Assembly: GCF_020884795.1 (NCBI RefSeq)
Contig: NZ_BBZF01000017.1
Span: forward strand, 219,741 to 283,740
Source: Micromonospora okii
GTDB lineage: Bacteria > Actinomycetota > Actinomycetes > Mycobacteriales > Micromonosporaceae
Reading direction: 5' to 3'
DNA: 64,000 nt
Shown here: one piece after another, positions 44,603 to 52,574 of the stretch
Layout of the letters: every line of letters begins with the position of its first letter
How positions within the stretch are numbered: position 1 is the stretch's first letter
Position numbers and translations under genes: made by a program
The notes under the pieces: model-generated
The model's database searches: none
What the model was told of the DNA's origin: nothing
The model's input: only the letters and a program-made list of their open reading frames with translations

Positions 44603-45618
44603 GCCTCTATCGCACGGAGTTGCGCCGGCTGGGCAAGCGGCGCCTGACCCGATGGATGACGCTGCTCGGCGTGCTGGTGATCGGGGCGGTGATCGTCGGC
44701 ACCTTCTTCACCAACCAGAAGATCGGCCCCGAGCAGCGGGCCGCCGCCGTGGCCGAGGCGGAGCAGCAGTACCAGGAACAGGTGACCCAGGCCGAGCAGG
44801 AGCGGGCCGCCTGCGTGCAGGCCAAGGCGTCCGGCCAGGAGACGCCGGAGGGCCGGTACCCGGAGGACTGCGCGGCGATCGAGGCGCCGCCGAGGGGGAG
44901 CATCCAGCCCGAGTGGTTCCTGCCCTCCACGTTCGACTTCCGAAAGGGCTTCGAGGAGACCATCGTCACGTTCACCGCGATCGTGGCGCTGCTCGGGTTC
45001 CTGGTCGGCGGCTCCTTCGTGGGTGCCGAGTGGAGCAGCGGCGGCATGATGAACCTGCTGCTCTGGCGGCCCCGGCGGCTGACCGTGCTGCTGACCAAGC
45101 TGGGGGCCCTGCTGACCGGGACGGTCGCCGTGACCGTCGCCGCGGCGACGGTCTGGACCGCCGGGTACTGGCTCGTCGGCACGCTGCGCGGCAGCACCGC
45201 GACGATGACCTCGGGCGCGTGGCAGTCGTTCGCGCTGACCGGGCTGCGCGGGCTGGTGCTGATCGTCGTCGCGGTGACCCTCGGGTTCGCGCTCGCCTCG
45301 CTGGGCCGGCACACCGCGATGGCCCTCGGGGCGGCGATCGGGGTCGCCGTGGTCGGCCAGTTCGGCCTCGGCATCGTCATGGCGATGGCGGGCGTGCGCT
45401 TCCTGGAGGCGTGGCTGCTGCCGACGTACGCGCTCGCCTGGATGCAGAAGAAGGTGACTCTGGAGGACTGGCAGTCCTGCAACGTCACCTACTACGGGGA
45501 GTGCAAGCCGGACACGCTCGACGTGACCTGGGGGCAGTCCTCGATCCTGTTCGCCGCCGCGCTGGTGGTGGTCCTGGGCGCGGCGCTGGTCGCCATGCGC
45601 CGCCGCGACGTCGCCTGA
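44599..45618 (+). CDS. ABC-2-type transporter permease
   Basis: The 339-residue protein starts at GTG 44599 (AGGAGGG upstream). It has about six membrane helices: one near residues 22-42, a large extracellular loop with Gln/Glu-rich coiled-coil character (residues 50-110), then helices around TIVTFTAIVALLGFLVGGSF, VAVTVAAATVWTAGYWLV and later. FVGAEWSSGGMMNLLLWRP is typical of ABC-2 permeases. It forms an exporter with the upstream ATPase. Confidence 0.88.
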   Translation: MSLYRTELRRLGKRRLTRWMTLLGVLVIGAVIVGTFFTNQKIGPEQRAAAVAEAEQQYQEQVTQAEQERAACVQAKASGQETPEGRYPEDCAAIEAPPRGSIQPEWFLPSTFDFRKGFEETIVTFTAIVALLGFLVGGSFVGAEWSSGGMMNLLLWRPRRLTVLLTKLGALLTGTVAVTVAAATVWTAGYWLVGTLRGSTATMTSGAWQSFALTGLRGLVLIVVAVTLGFALASLGRHTAMALGAAIGVAVVGQFGLGIVMAMAGVRFLEAWLLPTYALAWMQKKVTLEDWQSCNVTYYGECKPDTLDVTWGQSSILFAAALVVVLGAALVAMRRRDVA

Positions 45619-45630
45619 CCGTCGCGTGCC

Positions 45631-45673
45631 GGGGCGACCCGGACCGCACGTCCGATGCGGTCCGGGTCGCCCC
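45631..45673 (+). terminator. Terminator of the ABC exporter operon
   Basis: Perfect 18-bp arms (45631-45648 and 45656-45673) with a 7-nt loop, 13 nt after the stop. Confidence 0.85.
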
Positions 45674-45742
45674 TGGTTAGGCTGGGGATCTCCTGGTCGG
45701 CGCGCCCCTGCCGGCCCCTCGCCCGCCCGCGTGAGGAGCGCC

Positions 45743-46363
45743 ATGCCGCCTGCCGATGCCTCCCCGGCCGCCACCGACCGGCCCGAGCCGTCGCGCCCCG
45801 GCGAGGGGGGTTTCGGCGAGGGCGTGGGGGCCCCGGAGCGCGCGGGCGGCCGGGAGCGCGTCGTCCCGCCGCCCCGGTCCGCGCCCGAGTCCACCGCCCC
45901 ACCACCGGCCCCGCCCGCGCCGGCCACGGCACCCCCGCCGGGAGAGCCGGTCACGGTGCCCGCGCCGGCCACGACGCCCGCGCCGGCGGAGTCAGCCGAG
46001 TCGGCCGCGCCGCGCCAGCCGGTCGTACCGGGTCAGCCGGCCCCACCGCCCGCGCCGGGCCAGCCGGCCGCATCGGTCGTGCCCGGCCAGCCGGCCGCGC
46101 CGGCCGAGTCGGCCGGGCCGGGCGTCGGTGCCGGCGGGCTCACCGAGCGCGAGGGGCGCATCCTCGCCTTCGAGCAGCAGTGGTGGCGGCACGCCGGGGC
46201 CAAGGAGCAGGCGATCCGGGACACCTTCGGCCTCTCCGCGACGCGCTACTACCGACTGCTCAATGCGTTGCTGGACAACCCGGCCGCGCTGGCCGCCGAG
46301 CCGGTGCTGATCGGCCGGCTGCGCCGCCTGCGCTCCTCGCGGGCCCGCAACCGGCGGCGCTGA
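45743..46363 (+). CDS. DUF3263 protein with a Pro/Ala-rich N-terminus
   Basis: The 206-residue product starts at ATG 45743 (GAGGAGC upstream). Residues 1-130 are a Pro/Ala/Gly-rich disordered region with VVPGQPA repeats. The C-terminal 75 residues are DUF3263: LTEREGRILAFEQQWWRHAG, KEQAIRDTFGLSATRYYRLL, ending in a basic RLRRLRSSRARNRRR tail. The domain is common in actinomycetes, looks HTH-like, and probably binds DNA; its role is unknown. Confidence 0.82.
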   Translation: MPPADASPAATDRPEPSRPGEGGFGEGVGAPERAGGRERVVPPPRSAPESTAPPPAPPAPATAPPPGEPVTVPAPATTPAPAESAESAAPRQPVVPGQPAPPPAPGQPAASVVPGQPAAPAESAGPGVGAGGLTEREGRILAFEQQWWRHAGAKEQAIRDTFGLSATRYYRLLNALLDNPAALAAEPVLIGRLRRLRSSRARNRRR

Positions 46364-46452
46364 CCCGGCCCGTCCCGGCCGCGCCGCCCGCCCCGGCCGG
46401 GAATGTCCACGGCGGGGCGGGGTAGCCGCGCGGCGGCGGAGGGAGCGTGAGC

Positions 46453-47421
46453 ATGGCGGCAGGGCACCGGAGCGTACCGGACGGGCAGGGCCGCGTCGGG
46501 CGGCCGGTCGCGGGCGGGCGGACGATCGCGGCGGCGGAGGCGGCGGCCGGGCCGGGGACCCGCGCCGGGTCGGCGGGGCCGATCATGCGGGTACGGTCGG
46601 CGTCCGCGCCGGCCCCCGGCCGGGCGGTCAACGAGGATCTGGCCTTCCAGTTCGGCCCCCTGGTCGGGGTCCTGGACGGGGCGACCGTGCCCGAGGGCTT
46701 CGACACGGGCTGCCGTCACGGGCCCGCCTGGTACGTCCGGCACCTCGCCGCCCGGCTCGGGCTGGCCGCCGCCGCGCGCCCGGCGGCCACCCTGGTGAGC
46801 AGCCTCGCGGCGGCGATCCTGGCGGTACGGGCGGACCACGGCGGCGAGTGCGACCTCGACCATCCGGGCACCCCCTCGTCGACGGTCTGCCTGCTGCGGT
46901 CCAGCGGCGACGAGGTCGACTGGCTGGTGCTCTGCGACAGCCCGCTGGTGCTCGACGTCGGCGGCCGGGTGGACGTGGTGGTCGACGACCGGCTGGAGAC
47001 CGCGATGGTCGACCTGCGCCGGATGGCGGCCACCCTGCCGGAGCCGGCCGACGACGGCGACCGGGTCGACCGGTTCCGGCGGGCCGTCGGGCTGCAACGG
47101 GAGCGGATGAACCGCACGCACGGCTACTGGGTCGCCGCCGCCGACCCCGACGCCGCGTACCACGCGCTCACCGGGACGGTGCCCCTGCGCGGCCCGGGCG
47201 GGCTGCGCCGGGCCGCCCTGCTCACCGACGGCGCGTCCTGCGCGGTGGAGCAGTTCGGGCTCTTCGACTGGGCGGGGCTGCTGGACCTGCTCACCACCGA
47301 GGGGCCGGGCGCGCTCGTCGACCGGGTCCGCGCCGCGGAGCGCGACCGGCCCGACCGGCTGCGCCGGCACAAGCCGACCGACGACGCCTCGGCGGTCCTC
47401 TGCGAGTTCGACCCGGCGTGA
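46453..47421 (+). CDS. PP2C-like phosphatase domain protein
   Basis: The frame from ATG 46453 gives 322 residues; homologous-looking sequence starts near residue 45, so ATG 46585 is a possible alternative. PP2C metal-binding Asp motifs appear in order: GRAVNEDLAF, GVLDGATVPEGF, AALLTDGASCAV and TDDASAVLCEF. The fold is therefore probably PPM-type, either a protein phosphatase or an inactive relative. No partner kinase is adjacent. Confidence 0.72.
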   Translation: MAAGHRSVPDGQGRVGRPVAGGRTIAAAEAAAGPGTRAGSAGPIMRVRSASAPAPGRAVNEDLAFQFGPLVGVLDGATVPEGFDTGCRHGPAWYVRHLAARLGLAAAARPAATLVSSLAAAILAVRADHGGECDLDHPGTPSSTVCLLRSSGDEVDWLVLCDSPLVLDVGGRVDVVVDDRLETAMVDLRRMAATLPEPADDGDRVDRFRRAVGLQRERMNRTHGYWVAAADPDAAYHALTGTVPLRGPGGLRRAALLTDGASCAVEQFGLFDWAGLLDLLTTEGPGALVDRVRAAERDRPDRLRRHKPTDDASAVLCEFDPA

Positions 47422-47431
47422 CCGGTCGCCG

Positions 47432-47458
47432 GGCCGGTGGTCGCCCCGACCACCGGCC
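47432..47458 (+). terminator. Terminator after the PP2C-like gene
   Basis: Perfect 12-bp arms (47432-47443 and 47447-47458) with a 3-nt loop, 11 nt after the stop. Confidence 0.75.
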
Positions 47459-47465
47459 GAGGTAG

Positions 47466-47610
47466 CGGTGACGCGCGGCCAAGACGGGCGCCGGCCGGGG
47501 GCGACGGCGCGCGACCGAGGCGGGCACGGAGGGGGCGACGGCGCGCGACCGAGGCGGGCGCGGACCCGGGGCGACGACGCGCGGCCGAGGCGGACACCGG
47601 CCGGGCGACC
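47466..47610. repeat. Degenerate 34-36-bp tandem repeat
   Basis: About four copies of a GGGGCGACGGCGCGCGACC-like unit, cores at 47501, 47535 and 47571 plus a weaker one near 47469. It fills the gap before the GNAT gene; no coding signal is supported. Confidence 0.7.
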
Positions 47611-47672
47611 CGCCGGGGGAGCGGGACGCAAAGGGTGGACTCGGGCGGGTGCGGACCGGCAGACTGCGGCAC

Positions 47673-48182
47673 GTGACTGGTGCGGTGCGGCTGGAGCCGG
47701 TGGAGGAGCGCAACCTCGAATCGCTGCTCTCGGTGGCGGTCGCCGAGGCCGAGCCGGACAACGTGATGCCCCCGGTCGACGCGCCCGCCGGGTGGTCGCA
47801 CGCCCGCCGGGAGGCGTTCCGGGACTACTACCGCTCGGGTTTCCCGGGGCTCGACGGCCCGGCCCGCACCGCGATGTACGCGGTGCTGGTGAGCGGCGAG
47901 GTGCTGGGGATGATCCGGATGACCCGCCGAGCCGAGCCGGGGACGGTCGAGACGGGGATGTGGCTCGGCCGGTCCGCCCAGGGACAGGGCGTGGGTGCCG
48001 CGGCCCTGCGCGAACTGCTCAACCTCGCGGCGGCGGCCGGAATGCACACGGTCGTCGCGGAAACCACCCGGGACAACGCGGGCGCCATTTCCGTGCTTCG
48101 CAGATGCGGCGCGAAAATGATCGAGGACGGCGATGCCGTCCATGCGGAGATCAGTTTGGACGCCACCCCGCCCATTCTCTGA
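47673..48182 (+). CDS. GNAT-family N-acetyltransferase
   Basis: The 169-residue acetyltransferase has the acetyl-CoA loop GRSAQGQGVGAAALRELLNL and the closing DNAGAISVLRRCGAKMIED, as in RimJ/RimL-like members. GTG 47673 lies 7 nt after CAGACT (47660-47665), suggesting a leaderless start; the frame extends to 47649. The substrate is unknown. Confidence 0.82.
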   Translation: MTGAVRLEPVEERNLESLLSVAVAEAEPDNVMPPVDAPAGWSHARREAFRDYYRSGFPGLDGPARTAMYAVLVSGEVLGMIRMTRRAEPGTVETGMWLGRSAQGQGVGAAALRELLNLAAAAGMHTVVAETTRDNAGAISVLRRCGAKMIEDGDAVHAEISLDATPPIL

Positions 48183-48462
48183 ACCGGCGGCGGGAACTAT
48201 TGCGTCCCGTGGCGGGAAGAGTGCCTTTCTGTCGCCTTCCGGCCTGCTCGTGAGGTAATCGACCCCACGTCCTGAGCTGCCCGGCCAGGTGGCCGGTAAT
48301 TGCGTTGCGACGTTTCGCGGAAATGTCGCCGGGTACTGCCGGCCTGTCCGCTGAAAGCGGGACGTCCAGGCGGAGGGCCGCTGTCGCGCTGATCCCCGGT
48401 AGCTGTTTTCCGGCCTCTCCGAAAAGGGGCGTACCCGCCAGCCGGGGAGCTAAGGAGAACTG
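48183..48462 (+). other. 280-bp control region of the gas-vesicle operon
   Basis: Non-coding. It holds the SigB/SigF-type promoter at 48312-48336 and ends in a strong ribosome binding site, AAGGAG (48452-48457). The transcript leader would be about 120 nt. Confidence 0.6.
48312..48336 (+). promoter_or_regulatory. SigB/SigF-type promoter of the gas-vesicle operon
   Basis: GTTT (48312-48315), a 15-bp spacer and GGGTAC (48331-48336) match the consensus GTTT-N14-16-GGGTAT for stress sigma factors of actinomycetes. Confidence 0.6.
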
Positions 48463-49071
48463 ATGAAGAGCGGAACGCGAATCGGACTCGCGATGGGTTT
48501 CGGGTACCTCATCGGCCGCCGGAAGAAGCTGCGGACGGCCCTCGTCCTGGCCGCCGCCGTGGCGGCAGGGCGGGCCAGCCAGGGTTCCGGTGGGCTGCTG
48601 AAGCAGGGGCAGAACCTCCTCCAGTCGTCGCCCCAGTTGGGCAACCTCGGTCGCCTCGGCAGCCCGCTCGTCTCGGCCGGCAAGGCCGCCGCGACGGCCG
48701 CCGCCGGCAACGGCATCGACGCGCTGAGCGGCCGGTTGCGCGGCGGCGCGGACGCCCTGCGCCGGCGGTCGTCCGCCGCGTCGGGGGGCGACGGTGGCGG
48801 CGGGGACGAATCCGGCCAGAACCAGGGCCGTGACCAGAACCAGGGCCAGGGCCAGGGTGGCGGTGACCAGAACCAGGGCCAGAACCAGGACCAGGGTCAG
48901 AAGCAGAAGCAGGGCCAGGGCCAGGGCCGCGACCAGGGCCAGAACCAGGGCCGCGACCAGAACCAGGGCCAGGGCGGCGGTGACCAGAACCAGGGCCAGA
49001 ACCGGAACCAGGGCCAGGGGAACGGGTCGGAGCCCGCGACCGAGGGCGCCGGCAGCCGGCGGGGGCGGTGA
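48463..49071 (+). CDS. Gas-vesicle cluster protein with Gln/Asn/Gly repeat tail (GvpY-like position)
   Basis: The 202-residue first gene of the operon starts at ATG 48463 behind AAGGAG. The N-terminus (GTRIGLAMGFGYLIGRRKKL) has a short hydrophobic stretch and a basic cluster. Residues 37-110 are helical and Ala/Gly-rich. From about residue 115 to 187 the sequence is a repeating Q-N-Q-G / D-Q-N-Q-G pattern, resembling prion-like or condensate-forming tracts. By position it may correspond to GvpY of Streptomyces clusters, an assignment made from gene order only. Confidence 0.6.
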   Translation: MKSGTRIGLAMGFGYLIGRRKKLRTALVLAAAVAAGRASQGSGGLLKQGQNLLQSSPQLGNLGRLGSPLVSAGKAAATAAAGNGIDALSGRLRGGADALRRRSSAASGGDGGGGDESGQNQGRDQNQGQGQGGGDQNQGQNQDQGQKQKQGQGQGRDQGQNQGRDQNQGQGGGDQNQGQNRNQGQGNGSEPATEGAGSRRGR

Positions 49072-49073
49072 GC

Positions 49074-50291
49074 ATGGCCGAGAACCTGAAGCCCGGGGGC
49101 CTCGCCGGCCGGGCCCGCGACCAACTCGGGGGCGAACTGCGCAATCTCGCCTCGGCGATCGGTGAGCGCGCGATGTCGGTGGTGACGGAGAAGGTCACGG
49201 GCGCGACCGGGCGGCTCAGCGAGTACGCCCAGCAGGGTGGCCCCGGCCTGATCGCCGCGGCCACGGGCGCCCAGAAGCTCGCCGAGGGCAAGTCCCCGGT
49301 GAAGGCCATGTTCCATGCCGGCCTGGCCGGCGGTAAGGAGAAACTGATGTCGGCTCTCGGCAGGGGCGGCAAGGGTGGCAAGGGCGGATCGAAGAAGCTC
49401 AAGGTCACCAACATCGTCGAGTCGATCGAGGTCGGCGTGCCGGTCCGGGTCGCCTACAACCAGTGGACGCAGTTCGGCGACTTCCCGAGCTTCATGAAGA
49501 AGGTCGAGAACGTCGGCACGGAGAGCGACGAGAAGCTGACCTGGAAGGCCCAGGTGTTCTGGTCGCACCGGACCTGGGAGTCGACGATCGTCCGGCAGAT
49601 CCCGGACCGCCTGATCCACTGGCGCTCCAAGGGCCAGAAGGGCGCGGTCGACGGCACCGTCAGCTTCCACGAGCTGGCCCCCGACCTGACCCGCATCCTG
49701 GTCGTCCTGGAGTACCACCCGCAGGGCCTCTTCGAGCACACCGGCAACCTCTGGCGGGCCCAGGGCCGGCGGGCCCGGCTGGAGCTGAAGCACTTCGTCC
49801 GGCACGTGATGACGCAGACCGTCCTCGACCCGGACTCGGTCGAGGGGTGGCGCGGCGAGATCGAGGACTCCCAGGTGGTGCGGGACCACGAGACGGCCGT
49901 GCGCGAGGAGCAGGAGGAACGGGAGCGCGGGGAACAGGAGCCGACCGGCGAGGAGCACGAGGAGCAGGAGGAGCAGGAGGAGCGCGAGGAGCGGCCCGCC
50001 GGGCGTCGCCGCCCGGAGCAGCGCCGCCGCCCCCGCGACGAGGAGTACGACGAGTACGACGAGGACGAGTACGACGAGTACGCCGACGAGGAGGAGGAGG
50101 AGGAAGAGGAGCCGCCGCGCCGCCGCCGGCCGGAGCGGGCCCGCCGCCCGCAGCCGAGCGAGGAGACGCAGCGGGCCCGTCGGCCGCAGCCGAGCGAGGA
50201 GCCGGAGCGCCCCCGCCCGGCGGCCCGTCGACGCCCCGAGCCGCCCCGGCGACCCGTGGTCCGGCGTCGGCGAGAGGAGCGGGGCGAGTGA
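49074..50291 (+). CDS. SRPBCC gas-vesicle cluster protein with charged tail (GvpZ-like position)
   Basis: The 405-residue protein starts at ATG 49074 (or GTG 49068 overlapping the previous stop). A helical N-terminal 100 residues precedes an SRPBCC/cyclase domain: KVTNIVESIEVGVPVRVAYN, QWTQFGDFPSFMKKVENVG, LIHWRSKGQKGAVDGTVSFH. From about residue 275 to the end the chain is an extreme charged tail with Glu-Gln, Asp-Glu-Tyr and Arg-Pro tracts. Coiled and disordered, it may bind vesicles. Gene order matches GvpZ in Streptomyces. It overlaps gvpA by GTGA. Confidence 0.72.
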   Translation: MAENLKPGGLAGRARDQLGGELRNLASAIGERAMSVVTEKVTGATGRLSEYAQQGGPGLIAAATGAQKLAEGKSPVKAMFHAGLAGGKEKLMSALGRGGKGGKGGSKKLKVTNIVESIEVGVPVRVAYNQWTQFGDFPSFMKKVENVGTESDEKLTWKAQVFWSHRTWESTIVRQIPDRLIHWRSKGQKGAVDGTVSFHELAPDLTRILVVLEYHPQGLFEHTGNLWRAQGRRARLELKHFVRHVMTQTVLDPDSVEGWRGEIEDSQVVRDHETAVREEQEERERGEQEPTGEEHEEQEEQEEREERPAGRRRPEQRRRPRDEEYDEYDEDEYDEYADEEEEEEEEPPRRRRPERARRPQPSEETQRARRPQPSEEPERPRPAARRRPEPPRRPVVRRRREERGE

Positions 50292-50722
50292 CGATCGCGA
50301 CGGGCGGCGGCGCGGGCGGCGCCCTGGAGCAGGGCGGCGGCGCCGGTGGGGGACTGGCCGACCTGGTGGAGACCGTGCTCGACAAGGGTGTAGTGATCGA
50401 CGCCCAGGTCGTCATCGGGGTGATCGGCATTCCGCTCGTGGAGATCAACGCCCGGGTGGTCGTGGCGAGCATCGACACGTACCTGCGCTTCGCCCAGATG
50501 GTGGACCGGCTGGACATCTCCGGCGGAAAGGGCAAGAACGAGGGGCTCGGTGGACTGGTCGGGAACGTCACCGAGGCCGCGCAGGGGCTCACCTCCGGTC
50601 TCGGCGAGGCAGCCGGCGGGGCGGCCCGGGAGCTGGGCAGCGCGACCGGCGGCCTCACGGGGGCGGACCGGGAGGCCCCGCCCGAGCGGCGACCGCGCCG
50701 ACGAGAGAACGAGGAGGGCTGA
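50288..50722 (+). CDS. gvpA: Gas vesicle structural protein GvpA
   Basis: The 144-residue protein contains the GvpA core: LADLVETVLDKGVVIDAQVV, then GIPLVEINARVVVASIDTYL, with the hydrophobic strand pair that builds the vesicle ribs. A Gly-rich leader of 22 residues precedes the core, and a 70-residue tail follows (GLGGLVGNVTEAAQG, ending basic). The tail is longer than in cyanobacterial GvpA (about 70 residues in all) but is seen in actinomycetes. Start GTG 50288 is coupled to the SRPBCC gene. Confidence 0.88.
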   Translation: MTIATGGGAGGALEQGGGAGGGLADLVETVLDKGVVIDAQVVIGVIGIPLVEINARVVVASIDTYLRFAQMVDRLDISGGKGKNEGLGGLVGNVTEAAQGLTSGLGEAAGGAARELGSATGGLTGADREAPPERRPRRRENEEG

Positions 50723-50723
50723 G

Positions 50724-51479
50724 ATGGCCGACGAGACGGGCCTGTTCGTCTACGGCATCGTGCCCGCCGACGTGGAGCCGACCCCGGACGCCGCCGGGGT
50801 CGGCGACCCGCCGGGCGAGGTGGCGGCGGTCCGCCACGGCGAGCTGGCCGCCCTGGTCAGCGAGGTGGCGCTGGAGGAGCCGCTGGGGCGGCCGGCCGAC
50901 CTGACCGCGTACCAGGAGCTGCTGGACGGGACGGCGGCCGTCGCGCCGGTGCTGCCGGTGCGCTTCGGCACCGTGGTGACCGGCCCGGAGGCGGTGACGG
51001 AGATGCTCACCGCCCACCACGACCGGTTCGCGGCGGCCCTCGACGAGTTCGAGGACCGCATCGAGTACGTGCTGCACGGCCGCTACGACGAGCAGGCGCT
51101 GCTCGGGGAGCTGCTCGACGCCGACCGGGAGGCCGCCGATCTGGCCCGGCAGGTGCGCGGGCAGCCGGAGATCGCGACCCGGCCGCAGCGGATCCGCTTC
51201 GGCGAGATCGTCAGCCAGGCGGTGGAGCTGCGCCGGGAGGCCGAGAACCGGCACGTCCTGGACGCCGTGGGGCCGCTCGTGGCGGACAGCACGGTCCGAC
51301 CGCCGAGCCACGAGCTGGACGCGGTGAACCTCGCGTTCCTGGTGGAGTCCGCGCGGGTGGACGAGTTCATCGACGCGCTGGAGGAGTACGCCGAGCAACG
51401 CCGGGACCTGATCCGGATGCGGCTGCTCGGCCCGCACGCCCCGTACGACTTCGTCTCCGCGCACGAACTGGCGGGGTGA
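50724..51479 (+). CDS. gvpF: Gas vesicle protein GvpL/GvpF
   Basis: The 251-residue GvpL/F family member shows the N-terminal module ETGLFVYGIVPAD and VSEVALEEPLGRPADLTAY, the conserved VLPVRFGTVVTGPEAVTEML and the C-terminal DAVNLAFLVESARVDEFIDAL. These proteins are accessory factors in vesicle assembly. ATG 50724 has GGAGG upstream and sits directly after gvpA. A second GvpL/F-type gene lies at 52558-53406. Confidence 0.9.
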   Translation: MADETGLFVYGIVPADVEPTPDAAGVGDPPGEVAAVRHGELAALVSEVALEEPLGRPADLTAYQELLDGTAAVAPVLPVRFGTVVTGPEAVTEMLTAHHDRFAAALDEFEDRIEYVLHGRYDEQALLGELLDADREAADLARQVRGQPEIATRPQRIRFGEIVSQAVELRREAENRHVLDAVGPLVADSTVRPPSHELDAVNLAFLVESARVDEFIDALEEYAEQRRDLIRMRLLGPHAPYDFVSAHELAG

Positions 51480-51482
51480 CCC

Positions 51483-51863
51483 GTGGACATCCTCTGGGCG
51501 CTGCTGACCTTTCCGTACGCCCCGGTGCGGGGGGTGACCGCGGTGGTGAAGGTGATCGCCCGGGAGGCCGAGTCCCGGCAGCACGACCCGGCGAACGTGC
51601 GCCGCGAGCTGGAGGCGCTCGACCGGGCGGCGGCGGCCGGCGACATCACGGAGCGGGAGCGGGACCGCGCCCAGCAGCGGATCCTCGACCGGCTGACGGG
51701 CACGGGCGGGCGTCGGGCGGGGCAGACGGGCGGGCGTCGGGCGGAGCAGACCGGAGGGCGTGTGGCCGGGCAGACCAGCGGGCTTCGGGCGGCGCAGAGC
51801 CCCGGCGGCGCGCGGCGGCGCAGCGGCGGTGGGGCCGGCAGACAAGGGAGGCGAGCGGGATGA
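51483..51863 (+). CDS. gvpG: Gas vesicle protein GvpG
   Basis: The 126-residue product begins MDILWALLTFPYAPVRGVTA and continues through a helical region (RRELEALDRAAAAGDITERE), the GvpG pattern. The C-terminal 55 residues are an extra Arg/Gly/Gln-rich tail with an 8-residue repeat (GGRRAGQT, GGRRAEQT, GGRVAGQT). GvpG acts as a small assembly factor with GvpF/L. GTG 51483 lies 3 nt after the previous stop; the end overlaps gvpO (ATGA). Confidence 0.88.
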   Translation: MDILWALLTFPYAPVRGVTAVVKVIAREAESRQHDPANVRRELEALDRAAAAGDITERERDRAQQRILDRLTGTGGRRAGQTGGRRAEQTGGRVAGQTSGLRAAQSPGGARRRSGGGAGRQGRRAG

Positions 51864-52198
51864 CCCAGGGACGGACCCGGGACGCCGACAGAGGCACCCG
51901 ACGCGGGGAGCGTGACGACGAGGAGGAGGAGTACCTCGAACCGCTGTCGGCGGCCGAGGCGGCGCGCGAGGGGCTGCGCCTGATCGACGCCCTCACCAAC
52001 CGGGAGGCGCAGGGCGTCGTCTCGCTGGAGCCCACGGACGAGGGCTGGCGGGTGGGGGTGGAGGTGGTCGAGGACCGCCGCATCCCCTCCTCCACGGACC
52101 TGCTCGGCCTGTACGAGATCGACCTCGACGTCGACGGGGAGCTGCTGGGCTACCGGCGGGTGCGCCGCTACCAGCGCGGCAAGGGCGAGGTGGGCTGA
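51860..52198 (+). CDS. gvpO: Gas vesicle protein GvpO
   Basis: The 112-residue protein has an acidic leader (ERDDEEEEYLEPLSAAEAA) and the GvpO core GWRVGVEVVEDRRIPSSTDL, then LLGLYEIDLDVDGELLGYRR and the basic YQRGKGEVG end. GvpO is required for vesicle formation in haloarchaea, where it influences gvpA expression. ATG 51860 overlaps the gvpG stop. Confidence 0.88.
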   Translation: MTQGRTRDADRGTRRGERDDEEEEYLEPLSAAEAAREGLRLIDALTNREAQGVVSLEPTDEGWRVGVEVVEDRRIPSSTDLLGLYEIDLDVDGELLGYRRVRRYQRGKGEVG

Positions 52199-52199
52199 G

Positions 52200-52574
52200 A
52201 TGACGAACCCACGCACCCCCTCGGTGGTGCAGAACTCCGGCCAGGTGCTGCCGGCCGGCCACGAGCCGGCGAACCTCGGCGACATCCTCGAACGGGTGCT
52301 CGACCGGGGCATCGTGATCGCCGGTGACATCCGGGTCAGCCTGCTCGACATCGAGCTGTTGACGCTGAAGCTGCGCCTGGTCATCGCGTCGGTGGACACG
52401 GCGCGGCAGATCGGCATCGACTGGTGGGAGCACGATCCGTGGCTCAGCTCGCGCGCCCGCCCGCCGGTGGAGCCGGGTTTCCGCGACCCGGAGGAGGTCG
52501 ACGCCGAACGCCGACCCCGGGTGGAGCGGAAGGCCGCCGTGCGGGGGGAGGGCTGGGATGAGCTGGACCGCTGA
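52200..52574 (+). CDS. gvpJ: Gas vesicle minor structural protein GvpJ
   Basis: The 124-residue GvpA-family protein carries the GvpJ signature: NLGDILERVLDRGIVIAGDI, LLTLKLRLVIASVDTARQIG and the diagnostic IDWWEHDPWLS. GvpJ probably sits at vesicle tips or as minor rib protein. ATG 52200 follows the gvpO stop by 1 nt. The end overlaps the next gene by 17 bp. Confidence 0.88.
   Translation: MTNPRTPSVVQNSGQVLPAGHEPANLGDILERVLDRGIVIAGDIRVSLLDIELLTLKLRLVIASVDTARQIGIDWWEHDPWLSSRARPPVEPGFRDPEEVDAERRPRVERKAAVRGEGWDELDR

Noticed and set aside
46447..46584. Separate small gene before the PP2C-like domain
   Set aside because: The segment is low-complexity Ala/Gly/Arg sequence in frame with the phosphatase; it is better seen as a leader or an over-long start.
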